Below, one piece after another: positions 7,709-15,661 of a stretch of 64,000 nucleotides of DNA (within the stretch, counting starts at the first letter, position 1; each line of letters starts with the position of its first letter). The translations under genes and the position numbers were made by a program. The notes below the pieces were generated by a model that saw only the letters and a list, made by a program, of their open reading frames with translations, had not been told where the DNA came from and did no database searches. Source of the DNA: an uncultured Alloprevotella sp. (GTDB taxonomy: Bacteria; Bacteroidota; Bacteroidia; Bacteroidales; Bacteroidaceae); assembly GCA_944322325.1 (NCBI GenBank), contig CALUOQ010000011.1, positions 1 to 64,000 on the forward strand, written 5' to 3'.

Positions 7709-9019
7709 TTAAACTTGTTGTGTTTGTTTCACAATTTCCTCCACGCGGGCCTTGATGTAGGCATCCTTGTCCGCCTCGCTCATGCCGCGGTAACACTCTG
7801 TCTGCTTGGCGGCTTCCATCTTGCTTTGGGAGCAGCCCCCGTTGCAGATGGGCAGGATTTTACAGGCGAGGCAGGCGGGATTGACGTAGCGCAAGCGCAT
7901 ACGCCGCTCGTAAACGTCGTTCAGCTCGACGGAGCCGTCGTCGTGGAGCACCCCTTCGCGCTGGGCGGACACGAAGTCGCGGGCCGTGCACTTGAAGATG
8001 TCGCCGTTGTAGTTGATGACCAGGTGCTGCGGCGTGTCGGCGTAGCAGACGTGGCGGTAGTGGATATTGTCGGTCCCGACGCGGTAGCCGTCTGCCTTGA
8101 AGGCGTCGCGCACCTGAACCAAATAGGGCTGTACGGCCTCGCGGGTGCCGCCGTCCTGCCACACGTGCTCGAACTTCACGGAGAGGAGGTTGCCATAGTC
8201 GGCCAGGTGGCGCGCATTGAAGTCGCCAAGCGTATCGAGGAAAGTGAGGATGTTGTCGAACGTATAGTTGAACCGGACGAACACCTCATGCCCGCGCCGC
8301 AGGGCCGCCTCGACATGAGCGAGAATGACGTCGTACGTCGGCTCGCGGTTGGCGCCGTAGCGCACCCGGTCGTGCCAGTTGCGGTAGCCGTCGAAGGTGA
8401 TTTGGAACGTGGCCGGCTTGGCCAGGGGCAGGGCGTCGAGGGCCTCGAGCACCTCGTCCGTCAGGAGGACGCCGTTGGTCGTGAAGTTGGAGTAAAGCCG
8501 CACCTGCCGAGGCGCACAGGCCTCGGCGGCGTATTGCAGGATGGGGAGCACGGCCTTGCGGAACGAGAGCAGGGGCTCGCCCCCGAAGAACGACACGTTG
8601 AGGCTGCGCAGGCGCTCGTCGGCCGTGCGGGCCGCGATGAGCCGACAGATGGCCTCGCGCGTGGTGTCGGAAATGACGGTGCCGGCGCGGTGCTCCTCAT
8701 AGCAGTACCAGCAGCGCAGGTTGCAGGCCAGCGTGGGGTTGATGGTGATGCCGAAATGGCTGGGGTCGTCGTCCTGGGCCTTCCAGCGGGCCACGAGATC
8801 CTCCGCCTCGTCGGCATCGTCGGGCACGAGGCACTGCGTGCGGTACAGCTGCTCGTAGAACGTGGGGTGGACGTCGCGCAGGGCGTCAGGCTGCCCGGCA
8901 TGGCGGGCCAAAAGCTCGGCCAGCTCGGGCTCAAGCACGAAAATCTGTTCACCAGCGGCGTTGAACAAGAGGGTGCGCCGTCCGTCGGGATGGGTGGATA
9001 CGTATTTGCTCAGTCTCAT
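7709..9019 (-). CDS. Radical SAM/SPASM peptide maturase
   Basis: The protein has 436 residues. The radical SAM cluster motif CNLRCWYC uses Cys99, Cys103 and Cys106. FFGGEPLL is the SAM-binding GGE motif. A C-terminal SPASM-type region with Cys383, 386, 392, 396 and 409 (CKILPICNGGC) would bind auxiliary iron-sulfur clusters. The N-terminal 90 residues are typical of peptide-maturase members. Known relatives make thioether or carbon-carbon crosslinks in ribosomal peptides; the Cys-rich precursors 47 bp downstream are the likely substrates. Its ATG overlaps the stop of the upstream fusion gene (ATGA), which implies coupled translation. The exact linkage cannot be read from the sequence. Confidence 0.93.
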   Translation of the reverse strand: MRLSKYVSTHPDGRRTLLFNAAGEQIFVLEPELAELLARHAGQPDALRDVHPTFYEQLYRTQCLVPDDADEAEDLVARWKAQDDDPSHFGITINPTLACNLRCWYCYEEHRAGTVISDTTREAICRLIAARTADERLRSLNVSFFGGEPLLSFRKAVLPILQYAAEACAPRQVRLYSNFTTNGVLLTDEVLEALDALPLAKPATFQITFDGYRNWHDRVRYGANREPTYDVILAHVEAALRRGHEVFVRFNYTFDNILTFLDTLGDFNARHLADYGNLLSVKFEHVWQDGGTREAVQPYLVQVRDAFKADGYRVGTDNIHYRHVCYADTPQHLVINYNGDIFKCTARDFVSAQREGVLHDDGSVELNDVYERRMRLRYVNPACLACKILPICNGGCSQSKMEAAKQTECYRGMSEADKDAYIKARVEEIVKQTQQV

Positions 9020-11523
9020 GATATGGATTGAACGGTTAGACTTTTATTGGAAATTCTCTCGATGTGTGGCGCCATGAGCATCGCCCGGAGCGAAGCGCCT
9101 GCCACGCCTCCGGCGAGGGAGAGCGACCAGAAATCGGAATTGCGCGGCAGGAACAGGGCCGCCCCGCACCAGTCGGCCGGCGAGGGCGGCAGGTCGTCGA
9201 CGTCGCTGCCATCGCGCCGCAGGGCTGCATAAAGATAAGCATAATAGAGGGCCGTTTCGTCGCACGACGCGTGCTTCACGCGGGCGGCCAGGCGGTCCCA
9301 GCGCCGCAAGCGGGCCGGCGTCCAGCCCGTCGGCGTGCCGAGGCCCAGGCGCAGACACAGGTAGGGCAACACGCCCGCCAGGCCGGTGTCGAAACCAAGG
9401 TTATCGCCACCGGTGGGGTCAAGCAGGGCCAGCTGACGGTCGACAGCGTCGACCAGTTCGGCGGGATAGTCCTCCAGCAGACCGGCACGCCACAGGTAGA
9501 GGGCACACCAGCCCACGCCGCTCAGCCCGTAGCCGAAGCCCCACGGCAGGCGGCAAGCCTGCACGGCGGCTTCCACTTCGGTCCACAAAGCGGCGGCCTC
9601 GTCCTCGCAGGCGGGCCGACCGGCATGGCGCGCATAGCGGCAGAGCCACAACGCCCGTCCGGCCCGGCCCTCATAGAGTCCGTCGCCCACGGGCGCACAG
9701 CGCGTCAGGCGGTCGTAAATGTCGGGCAGGTGGTCCAACAGCTCGCACACGGCGGCGGAGGCGGTGGTGTCGATGCCGCGCCGCTCGGCATGGAGGGAGA
9801 GCACGTCGGCCATCGGGCGCGTGAAAATGGAACGGTAGTAGGCGCGCAAGCGGCCGAGCGAACGGCGGCGGGCCGAAAGGTCGTGCAGGGCCTGCACGGC
9901 GGTGGGTCCCCTTTGCCGCAGGGCACGGACCAGCGCGCGGCAATAGAGCGACTGCGGGAACAGGAGGCGGGCGATGAGCAACTGGTTGTAGACGGACTCC
10001 TTGCCCAGGATGACGTAAGGCGCGGCGTTGCGATAGACGTGACCGATGACGACGTCCTTCAGCAGGACGCAACGACCGCCCTCGAGCCAGACCTTGAAAC
10101 TGAGATAAGCCTCGTCGGAACCGTAACTGCGCAAGCCCGCCAAGCCCCGCAGCCGGGCCCAGTAGCGCCGGCTGGCGGCATAGCCTGCCCCGAGCACGGC
10201 GGCGATGTCCTCGCGCGGCTCGCCGGGACGCATCTCGCGCAGGTTCCACGCGATGTCGGGCCACACGGCCCTGTGACCGAAGGGGCAATAGGCGCCATAA
10301 GTCGTCGGACAGGGATCGACGGCGCTCAGTTCGCCCGTTTCGGGATGGTGATAAAGGAAGCGCGTCTGGCAGCAGAGCAGTTGCCGGTCGTCGGCCTGCA
10401 AGGCCTCAACCACGCGGTCGACCCAAGTGGCGTCATAAAAACGCATGTGGGCGTCGAGCAGCAGGAAATAGGGCGTGCGGCACAAGCGCACGCCCAGGTC
10501 GCGCGAAGCGGCCACGCCGCGGCGCGTACGGTTCAGAACGTAGTGGACGCCACAGGAAGCCAGCTGCTCGCCGTAGGGAAAGCCGTCGTACGAGCCGTCG
10601 TTGATGACGAGGATGTCGACGCGGTCACCTGCCGTATCGCGGACACCGCGGACGGTGGCGACGACCTCCTCGCCTTCGTTGAGGAAAGGAATGATGACGG
10701 TCAGGAGGTTCGAGGTATCGGGCAGGCGGAGGGGCGACGGCAGGGCCCACGGGACTTCGCTGCGCGTCTGCCAACGGACGATTTCCTCCTTGACGCGCCG
10801 ACCGGCCTCGTCCTGCGCGGCCTTGTGCACAGCGCTGACCTGCGCAGGCGACACCCTATATTTAATGAGTGGACGGTCCAGATTAACGAGACGCAGCCCG
10901 GCCTCGAGGGCCATGACCCACAAGCGGTAGTCCTCGGCGTAGATATACTCCTGTTCGTAGCGGAGACCGTGGGCCTCTATCGAGGCGCGCCGCATCATGA
11001 CCGTAGGGTGCATCAGGGCACAGCCGCGCATGAACAGGCTGAACGTCAGTGGCCTTTCGCCGGGTTGCGGCAGGGCAGTGCCGTGCGCACCGCCGAAATA
11101 CGTCATGCCGCCCCCGAGGATGTCGACTTCGGGATGGGTCTCCATGTAGTCGACCTGCACCTGCAGACGGTCAGGCAGCATGAGGTCGTCGGCGTCCATG
11201 CGGGCCACGTAACGGCCGCGGGCCTCACGCAACAAGAGGTTGAGCGAGCCGATATAGTCGTGCGCGTTTTCCAAAAGGCGGATGCGCGGATCGGCATAGG
11301 CCCGGACAACGTCGCGACTGCTGTCCGTGGAGCCATCGTCGACGATGAGAAGCTCGAAGTCGGTATAGGTCTGCGCCAAGATACTGTCGATGCACTCGCC
11401 AAGATGGACCGCGGCATTGTACACGGGCACGCAAACGGAAACAGTGGGAGCGTCGCTACGCATGACGACCGCCTCGCGCGAAGCGGGGGAAGCCGGGCTT
11501 GTGGGAAGAGTTGCGGTCGCCAT
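9016..11523 (-). CDS. Fusion of two GT-A glycosyltransferases (second GalNAc-transferase-like) and a LanC-like domain
   Basis: The protein has 835 residues and heads the operon. Domain 1 (about 26-260) is a GT2 glycosyltransferase with VDDGSTD and ARMDADD. Domain 2 (about 273-520) has VINDGSYDG, a DAH metal motif at 357-359, SDEAYLSFKVWLEGG at 469-483 and GHVYRN at 494-499. This series follows the order seen in polypeptide GalNAc-transferases (DSH, ENLEISFRIWQCGG, GHVFR). Domain 3 (about 595-835) has repeated Gly-rich helices (GLYEGRAGRALWL, FGYGLSGVGW, GFDTGLAGVLPYL) like LanC toroids. I see no CHG-type zinc ligands, so lanthionine cyclisation is doubtful. The second domain suggests O-glycosylation of the precursors. 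Glycosyltransferases are known companions of GG-Bacteroidales peptides. This three-part layout is what stands out. Confidence 0.85.
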   Translation of the reverse strand: MATATLPTSPASPASREAVVMRSDAPTVSVCVPVYNAAVHLGECIDSILAQTYTDFELLIVDDGSTDSSRDVVRAYADPRIRLLENAHDYIGSLNLLLREARGRYVARMDADDLMLPDRLQVQVDYMETHPEVDILGGGMTYFGGAHGTALPQPGERPLTFSLFMRGCALMHPTVMMRRASIEAHGLRYEQEYIYAEDYRLWVMALEAGLRLVNLDRPLIKYRVSPAQVSAVHKAAQDEAGRRVKEEIVRWQTRSEVPWALPSPLRLPDTSNLLTVIIPFLNEGEEVVATVRGVRDTAGDRVDILVINDGSYDGFPYGEQLASCGVHYVLNRTRRGVAASRDLGVRLCRTPYFLLLDAHMRFYDATWVDRVVEALQADDRQLLCCQTRFLYHHPETGELSAVDPCPTTYGAYCPFGHRAVWPDIAWNLREMRPGEPREDIAAVLGAGYAASRRYWARLRGLAGLRSYGSDEAYLSFKVWLEGGRCVLLKDVVIGHVYRNAAPYVILGKESVYNQLLIARLLFPQSLYCRALVRALRQRGPTAVQALHDLSARRRSLGRLRAYYRSIFTRPMADVLSLHAERRGIDTTASAAVCELLDHLPDIYDRLTRCAPVGDGLYEGRAGRALWLCRYARHAGRPACEDEAAALWTEVEAAVQACRLPWGFGYGLSGVGWCALYLWRAGLLEDYPAELVDAVDRQLALLDPTGGDNLGFDTGLAGVLPYLCLRLGLGTPTGWTPARLRRWDRLAARVKHASCDETALYYAYLYAALRRDGSDVDDLPPSPADWCGAALFLPRNSDFWSLSLAGGVAGASLRAMLMAPHIERISNKSLTVQSIS

Positions 11524-11551
11524 ACGTGAATTGTGAATTATAGTTACGCCC

Positions 11552-11582
11552 CAAAGATAAGAAATGTTTTTCGCCCCCCCAA
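11552..11582 (-). promoter_or_regulatory. Promoter of the peptide operon
   Basis: On the minus strand the sequence reads TTG (11580-11582), 20 bases, then TATCTTTG (11552-11559). This is the Bacteroidota primary sigma-factor form. It lies 29 bp before the ATG at 11523. It is the only strong promoter I see for the eight-gene operon, apart from possible internal ones. Confidence 0.75.
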
Positions 11583-11699
11583 GAAAACTTTTACTTTTTT
11601 TCGTTTGTGCTCCGTCGCCTTAATAAAAAAGCCAAACAGGCCTCGTAAAAAAACGACAAGATTCAGTAAAATTCGGACAAAGTAAAGAAAAAAGTCAGG

Positions 11700-12213
11700 A
11701 AAGCACCAGCCGTCAGGCACGCCCGCGGAGCCGGTTTCGTCCGTTGGTATCGGTGTGTCGGGCATAGTTCCTGCAGTCTGCCGGGCGTGCCTGACGGCGC
11801 GCTCCTACCTGCGTTTTCGCTCGACAGCGCTACGTAACGGATTGTTTTATTTGTGGTTAGCGACGGGCGCTGTCTCGTAGGGGCACGCCGTCAGGCATGC
11901 CCGCGAGCCCGGTTTCGTCCGATGGTATCGGTGTGTCGGACGTAGTTTCTGGCGGGCAGCCGGGCGTGCCTGACGGCGCGCCCCTACCTGCGTTTTCGTT
12001 CGGCGGCGCGACGTAACGGCGTGTCTTATTCGCTGTTAGCGACGGGCGCTGACTCAAGGGGCGCGCCGAAAGGCACGCCCGCGAACCCGGTTTCGTCCGT
12101 TGGGAATCGGTGTGTCGGGCGCAGCTTCAGGCGGGCAGCCGGGCGTGCCTTGCGGCGCGCCCTTACCTGCGTTTTCGCTCGGTAGCGCGACGTAACGGAT
12201 TGCCTTATTGTAT
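11700..12213. repeat. Three tandem copies of a 178-bp unit
   Basis: Units lie at about 11700-11876, 11877-12054 and 12055-12213, the last one short at its 3' end. Landmarks such as GCCCGCG recur at 11721, 11899 and 12077, a constant 178-bp step. Each unit contains an inverted repeat with GGGGCGCGCC-type arms around a block with GGTTTCGTCCG, then a conserved tail with CCTGCGTTTTCG and GCGACGTAACGG. Copies 2 and 3 differ by scattered substitutions. Together with the AT-rich stretch 11584-11700 this fills the gap between the peptide operon and the FKBP operon. I see no gene in it. Confidence 0.9.
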
Positions 12214-12241
12214 GCGCTGCATCCCTATGGTCATATACGCA

Positions 12242-12277
12242 CCGTGCGGGCACTCCGGAAAGGGAATGCCCGCACGG
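12242..12277 (-). terminator. Hairpin after the FKBP operon
   Basis: Arms CCGTGCGGGCA (12242-12252) and TGCCCGCACGG (12267-12277) form an 11-bp perfect stem about 40 bp past the stop of the last FKBP gene. It probably ends the minus-strand FKBP transcripts. Confidence 0.6.
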
Positions 12278-12317
12278 CTTGGGTGACCACCCGCGGCGCG
12301 GAGCCGCGTCGGAGGGG

Positions 12318-13193
12318 TTATTTCACGATGTTGAGCAGCTCGACCTTGAAGATGAGCGTCGAGAACGGCGGGATGCCCTGGTTACCCCGTTCGCCGTAGG
12401 CCAGGTTGTAGGGAATGAACAGCTCCCATGTGGAACCCACGGGCATCAGTTGCAGGGCCTCGGTCCAGCCCTTGATGACCTGGTTGCAGGCGAACGTGGC
12501 CGGCTTGCCGCGTTGGTAGGACGAGTCGAAGACGGTGCCGTCGATGAGGCGGCCTTCGTAGTTCACCTCGACCTGGCTCGTGTCGGTGGGCAGGGCGCCG
12601 GTGCCCTTCTTCAGGATACGGTATTGCAGTCCCGAGGGGAGCGTGACGACGCCCTCAGCCTCCTTGTTGGCTTCGAGGTAGGCCATGTTGCGCAGGCTGT
12701 CCTGCTGGCGGACGAAGGCAGACTGGCGCTCGATGAGGGCAATGGCCTCCTGCTGTGTCAGGCCGGAGGGCTGGTGCAAAAGGCCTTCGGAGAGTCCTTT
12801 CTCGAAGAGTTTGCGGTCGATGTAGGTGGTGTCCTTTTTGCCCGTCGCCACCTGGTTAAGCGAAGGCAGGGCAGCCGTGTTCATCTGCGCGATCTTCAGG
12901 CCGGCAGCATAAGCGATTTTGCCTTTGGCGGCCTTCTCGTTGAAGCCGGCAATCATGCCGCACACGACGTCGTTGAGATAGGCCGTGTCAACGCCTTCAC
13001 GCTGCACGAGGTACTGCTTCAGGCTGGCGCTCTGAGCCAGTCCCATGGCGTAGCTGAACGAATCGGCCGGCACGGGCTGGAGGCGCTCGACTTGGGGGTC
13101 CTTCTTCGACGTTTTCTTCTTCCGCGAGCTGGCCGGGGAGGCGAGGCAGACGCTCAAGGCCAGTCCGACGAGAAATAGGGTCTTCCGTGTCAT
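12318..13193 (-). CDS. FKBP-type peptidyl-prolyl cis-trans isomerase, secreted
   Basis: The protein has 291 residues. The signal peptide (MTRKTLFLVGLALSVCLASPA) lacks a lipobox. A basic linker (RKKKTSKK) and an FkpA-type N-terminal dimerisation region (about 40-180, beginning FSYAMGLAQS) follow. The C-terminal FKBP domain (about 185-290) shows VEVNYEGRLIDGTVFDSS, VIKGWTEALQLMPVG and IPYNLAYG. It should fold proteins in the periplasm. It is the last of three tandem FKBP genes on the minus strand, 9 bp after its neighbour. Confidence 0.93.
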   Translation of the reverse strand: MTRKTLFLVGLALSVCLASPASSRKKKTSKKDPQVERLQPVPADSFSYAMGLAQSASLKQYLVQREGVDTAYLNDVVCGMIAGFNEKAAKGKIAYAAGLKIAQMNTAALPSLNQVATGKKDTTYIDRKLFEKGLSEGLLHQPSGLTQQEAIALIERQSAFVRQQDSLRNMAYLEANKEAEGVVTLPSGLQYRILKKGTGALPTDTSQVEVNYEGRLIDGTVFDSSYQRGKPATFACNQVIKGWTEALQLMPVGSTWELFIPYNLAYGERGNQGIPPFSTLIFKVELLNIVK

Positions 13194-13202
13194 GACGCCG
13201 CG

Positions 13203-14096
13203 TTATTTAGCAATGCCGTCCACGGTGACCTTGAAAATCAGCACGGAGTAAGGCGGGATTTCGGGAGTACCCTGGTTGCCATAGGCCATTTCGGCGGGAA
13301 TGTAAATCTCCCACGTCGAGCCGACAGGCATGTGCGTCAGCGCAGCGCCGAAGCCCTTAATGCTGCGCGAAGGCACCATCTCGATGGCCTTGCCGTTATT
13401 GGTCTTGTCGGTGGAGTCGAAAACTTTTCCGTCGGTCAGACGGCCTTCGTAGCGGATCAAGACGCGCGAGGTGTCAGCGGGGATTTCGCCCTTGCCTTCG
13501 GTGATGACGCGATACTGCACGCCGTCCTGCAACTGCTTGACGCCGTCCTTCTTGGCATTCTCGGCGAGGAACTTCTCACCGGCGGCCTTGACGTCGCCGT
13601 ATTTCTTCTCGAGCACGCTGCTGCGGATAGCGTCCATGCGCTTCGTAGCCGACTCGTAGGCCTCCATCGGGGTGAGGACCTTTCCGTTCACCTCGACGGT
13701 GTTGATCTCCTGCACACCGGCCGCAAAACCGGCCACGACGTTCTTCACGCTGAGGTGCTGGGTGGAGTCGCCGTCGAAGATCTGCATTTCCATGCCGCGG
13801 ACCATGCGCTGGCTGATCTCCTGACCGATCTGAATACCGGCGTAGTAGGCCGATTTCTTCTTGTCGTCGGCGGAGAGGGCTCCGTCGCGGACACCCTTGA
13901 GGAACTCGTCGACATAGGCGGAGTCGACGCCGTACTGCTGGGTCATGATGGCCTTGAAGTTGTTCGAGCTGGCCAGACCCATCTCGTAGCTGAGCGAGTC
14001 GACTTCCGTTTTGAGGTTCGCCTTGGGCGTACCGTTGTTGCAGGCGCTCACAAGCGCCGTTGCGGCCACAGCGGCCGCCATGATTACGTGTTTCAT
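13203..14096 (-). CDS. FKBP-type peptidyl-prolyl cis-trans isomerase, lipoprotein
   Basis: The protein has 297 residues. The lipobox LVSAC at about residues 15-19 predicts a lipoprotein. An FkpA-like N-terminal region (DSLSYEMGLASSNNF) leads to a C-terminal FKBP domain with VLIRYEGRLTDGKVFDSTD, SIKGFGAALTHMPVG and IPAEMAYGNQG. It differs from its neighbour in being membrane-anchored. It lies 42 bp downstream of the cytoplasmic FKBP gene, and the two are probably co-transcribed. Confidence 0.93.
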   Translation of the reverse strand: MKHVIMAAAVAATALVSACNNGTPKANLKTEVDSLSYEMGLASSNNFKAIMTQQYGVDSAYVDEFLKGVRDGALSADDKKKSAYYAGIQIGQEISQRMVRGMEMQIFDGDSTQHLSVKNVVAGFAAGVQEINTVEVNGKVLTPMEAYESATKRMDAIRSSVLEKKYGDVKAAGEKFLAENAKKDGVKQLQDGVQYRVITEGKGEIPADTSRVLIRYEGRLTDGKVFDSTDKTNNGKAIEMVPSRSIKGFGAALTHMPVGSTWEIYIPAEMAYGNQGTPEIPPYSVLIFKVTVDGIAK

Positions 14097-14138
14097 ATAA
14101 AGATTATTATACAGTGGCGTGAATAAACCGGACCGGGG

Positions 14139-14744
14139 TCAGAGCACCTCGATAAGCTCCACATCGAAGATGAGGGCGGCGTACGGCGGAATGGAGGCGC
14201 CGGCCCCGTTGGCGCCGTAAGCCAGGTCAAAGGGGATGAAGAAGCGGAACTTGGCGCCCTCGCTCATGAGCTGCACACCCTCGGTCCACCCCTTGATTAC
14301 TCCGTTGAGCGGGAACACGGCGGGCTCGCCGCGACGATACGAAGAGTCGAATACCGTGCCGTCTATCAGGGTGCCCTCGTAGTGGCACTTTACCTTGTCC
14401 GTGGCTTTCGGCTTGCGGCCTGTTCCGGGCGTAAGCACCTGATATTGCAGGCCGCTGGGCAGGGTAACGATGCCTTCCTTCGCGGCGTTTTGCTTAAGGA
14501 ACGCCTCGCCTTCGGCGCGGGCAGCCTTGCCCTTCTCGGCCATGGCGGCCTGCTGCCTGGCCTCCTGTTCGGCCAGGAATGCCTGCACGAGCCGTTGCGC
14601 CTCGGCAGCGCCGAGGGCCGGTTCGCGGCCGGCGATGATGTCCTTGATAGCGGCGGCGAAGTCGTCGATGTTGAGTTCCTTGCCTCCCATGCCGAGCAGT
14701 TGCTGCCCGATGCCCAATCCGAGGGCGTAGCTTACTTTATCCAT
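14139..14744 (-). CDS. FKBP-type peptidyl-prolyl cis-trans isomerase, no signal peptide
   Basis: The protein has 201 residues and starts directly at the dimerisation region (MDKVSYALGLGIGQQL). A helical linker rich in Ala, Glu and Gln follows, then an FKBP domain (KCHYEGTLIDGTVFDSS, VIKGWTEGVQLMSEG, IPFDLAYGANGAG). With no signal peptide it should be cytoplasmic. A minus-strand -7 box TACTTTTG lies at 14789-14796, 45 bp upstream of the ATG, so this is likely the first gene of the three-FKBP operon. Confidence 0.92.
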   Translation of the reverse strand: MDKVSYALGLGIGQQLLGMGGKELNIDDFAAAIKDIIAGREPALGAAEAQRLVQAFLAEQEARQQAAMAEKGKAARAEGEAFLKQNAAKEGIVTLPSGLQYQVLTPGTGRKPKATDKVKCHYEGTLIDGTVFDSSYRRGEPAVFPLNGVIKGWTEGVQLMSEGAKFRFFIPFDLAYGANGAGASIPPYAALIFDVELIEVL

Positions 14745-14899
14745 TATACGGTCAGGATTCTGGTGAGTAGTTACAATTTTGTCGGTCGCAAAAGTACGAC
14801 TTTTTATCGTAGTGTCCGTGGCTTACCCGTTATTTTTGCGTAGTTTTGCCGTAATCTACCAGGAAACGCAGACTACACGCTGCATAAAAAGTCGAAACG

Positions 14900-15619
14900 A
14901 TGAAGAAATTAGTGGTACTGACCGGCGCGGGCATCAGCGCCGAGAGCGGACTGAGCACCTTCCGCGACGCGGGCGGGCTCTGGGACAATTATCCGGTGGA
15001 GCAGGTGGCCACGCCCGAGGGCTGGGCGCGCGACCCGGCCCTCGTCACCCGGTTCTACAACAACCTGCGGCGCCAGCTGCTGGCGGCCCGCCCCAGCCGC
15101 GCCCACCGGCTACTGGCACGGCTGGAGGCGGCGTACGACGTCACGGTGGTGACACAAAACGTCGACGACCTGCACGAGCGGGCCGGGTCGACGCGCGTCG
15201 TCCACCTGCACGGCGAACTGATGAAAGTATGCTCCTCGCGCGACCCGGACAATCCGCGCTTCGTCCGCACCCTCACGCCGCCCGACGTCGAGGTAGCACC
15301 GGGCGAGCGCGCCGCCGACGGCTCGCTGCTGCGCCCGTGGATAGTGTGGTTCGGCGAGGCCGTGCCCCAGATGTCCACGGCCTGCGAGGCGGCGTCCGCG
15401 GCCGACGTGTTCCTCATCATCGGCACGTCGCTCAACGTCTATCCTGCCGCCGGGCTGGTGCAATACGTACCCGCCGGAACGCCCGTCTACGTCATCGACC
15501 CCAAGCCGGTGCCTGTGGCCTCCTCGCCCCACCTCCACGTGCTGCGCACGACGGCCTCGGCCGGCATGGAGCAGGTCTACACCGAACTGACGGGCCATGC
15601 CGCACCCCCGACCGAGTGA
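14900..15619 (+). CDS. Sir2-family NAD-dependent protein deacylase (zinc-less)
   Basis: The protein has 239 residues and is cytoplasmic. It has the sirtuin NAD motifs GAGISAESGLSTFRD, TQNVDDLH and the catalytic His in HLHGEL, with GTSLNVYPAAGL near the C-terminus. The zinc module is missing: only one Cys (near residue 121) occurs where the family often has four. In the specificity motif of CobB/SIRT5-type enzymes (YxxR), Tyr53 is kept but the Arg position reads Leu56 (FYNNLRRQL). Removal of acidic acyl groups may therefore be weakened; this is inference. A cluster of TAnnTTTG boxes (14831-14848) lies upstream. Confidence 0.9.
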   Translation: MKKLVVLTGAGISAESGLSTFRDAGGLWDNYPVEQVATPEGWARDPALVTRFYNNLRRQLLAARPSRAHRLLARLEAAYDVTVVTQNVDDLHERAGSTRVVHLHGELMKVCSSRDPDNPRFVRTLTPPDVEVAPGERAADGSLLRPWIVWFGEAVPQMSTACEAASAADVFLIIGTSLNVYPAAGLVQYVPAGTPVYVIDPKPVPVASSPHLHVLRTTASAGMEQVYTELTGHAAPPTE

Positions 15620-15661
15620 GCGGCGCGGCGGATACGGACTTCCGCACATTTTTCCAGACCA

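Noticed and set aside
9600-11000. Lanthipeptide cyclase activity for the fusion protein
   Set aside because: Gly-rich helices resemble LanC, but the zinc ligands are not visible and there is no dehydratase (LanB/LanM) gene, so lanthionine formation is not claimed.
9064-11529. 821-residue open frame on the plus strand opposite the glycosyltransferase fusion
   Set aside because: It is the antisense shadow of a GC-rich gene, with low-complexity Arg/Gly/Ala/His composition and no recognisable domain. The minus-strand frame has clear motifs.
11544-12253. Short frames in the 178-bp repeat region
   Set aside because: The peptides mirror the repeat unit (PIPTDETGSAG and its copies) with no start-site logic; explained by the repeat itself.
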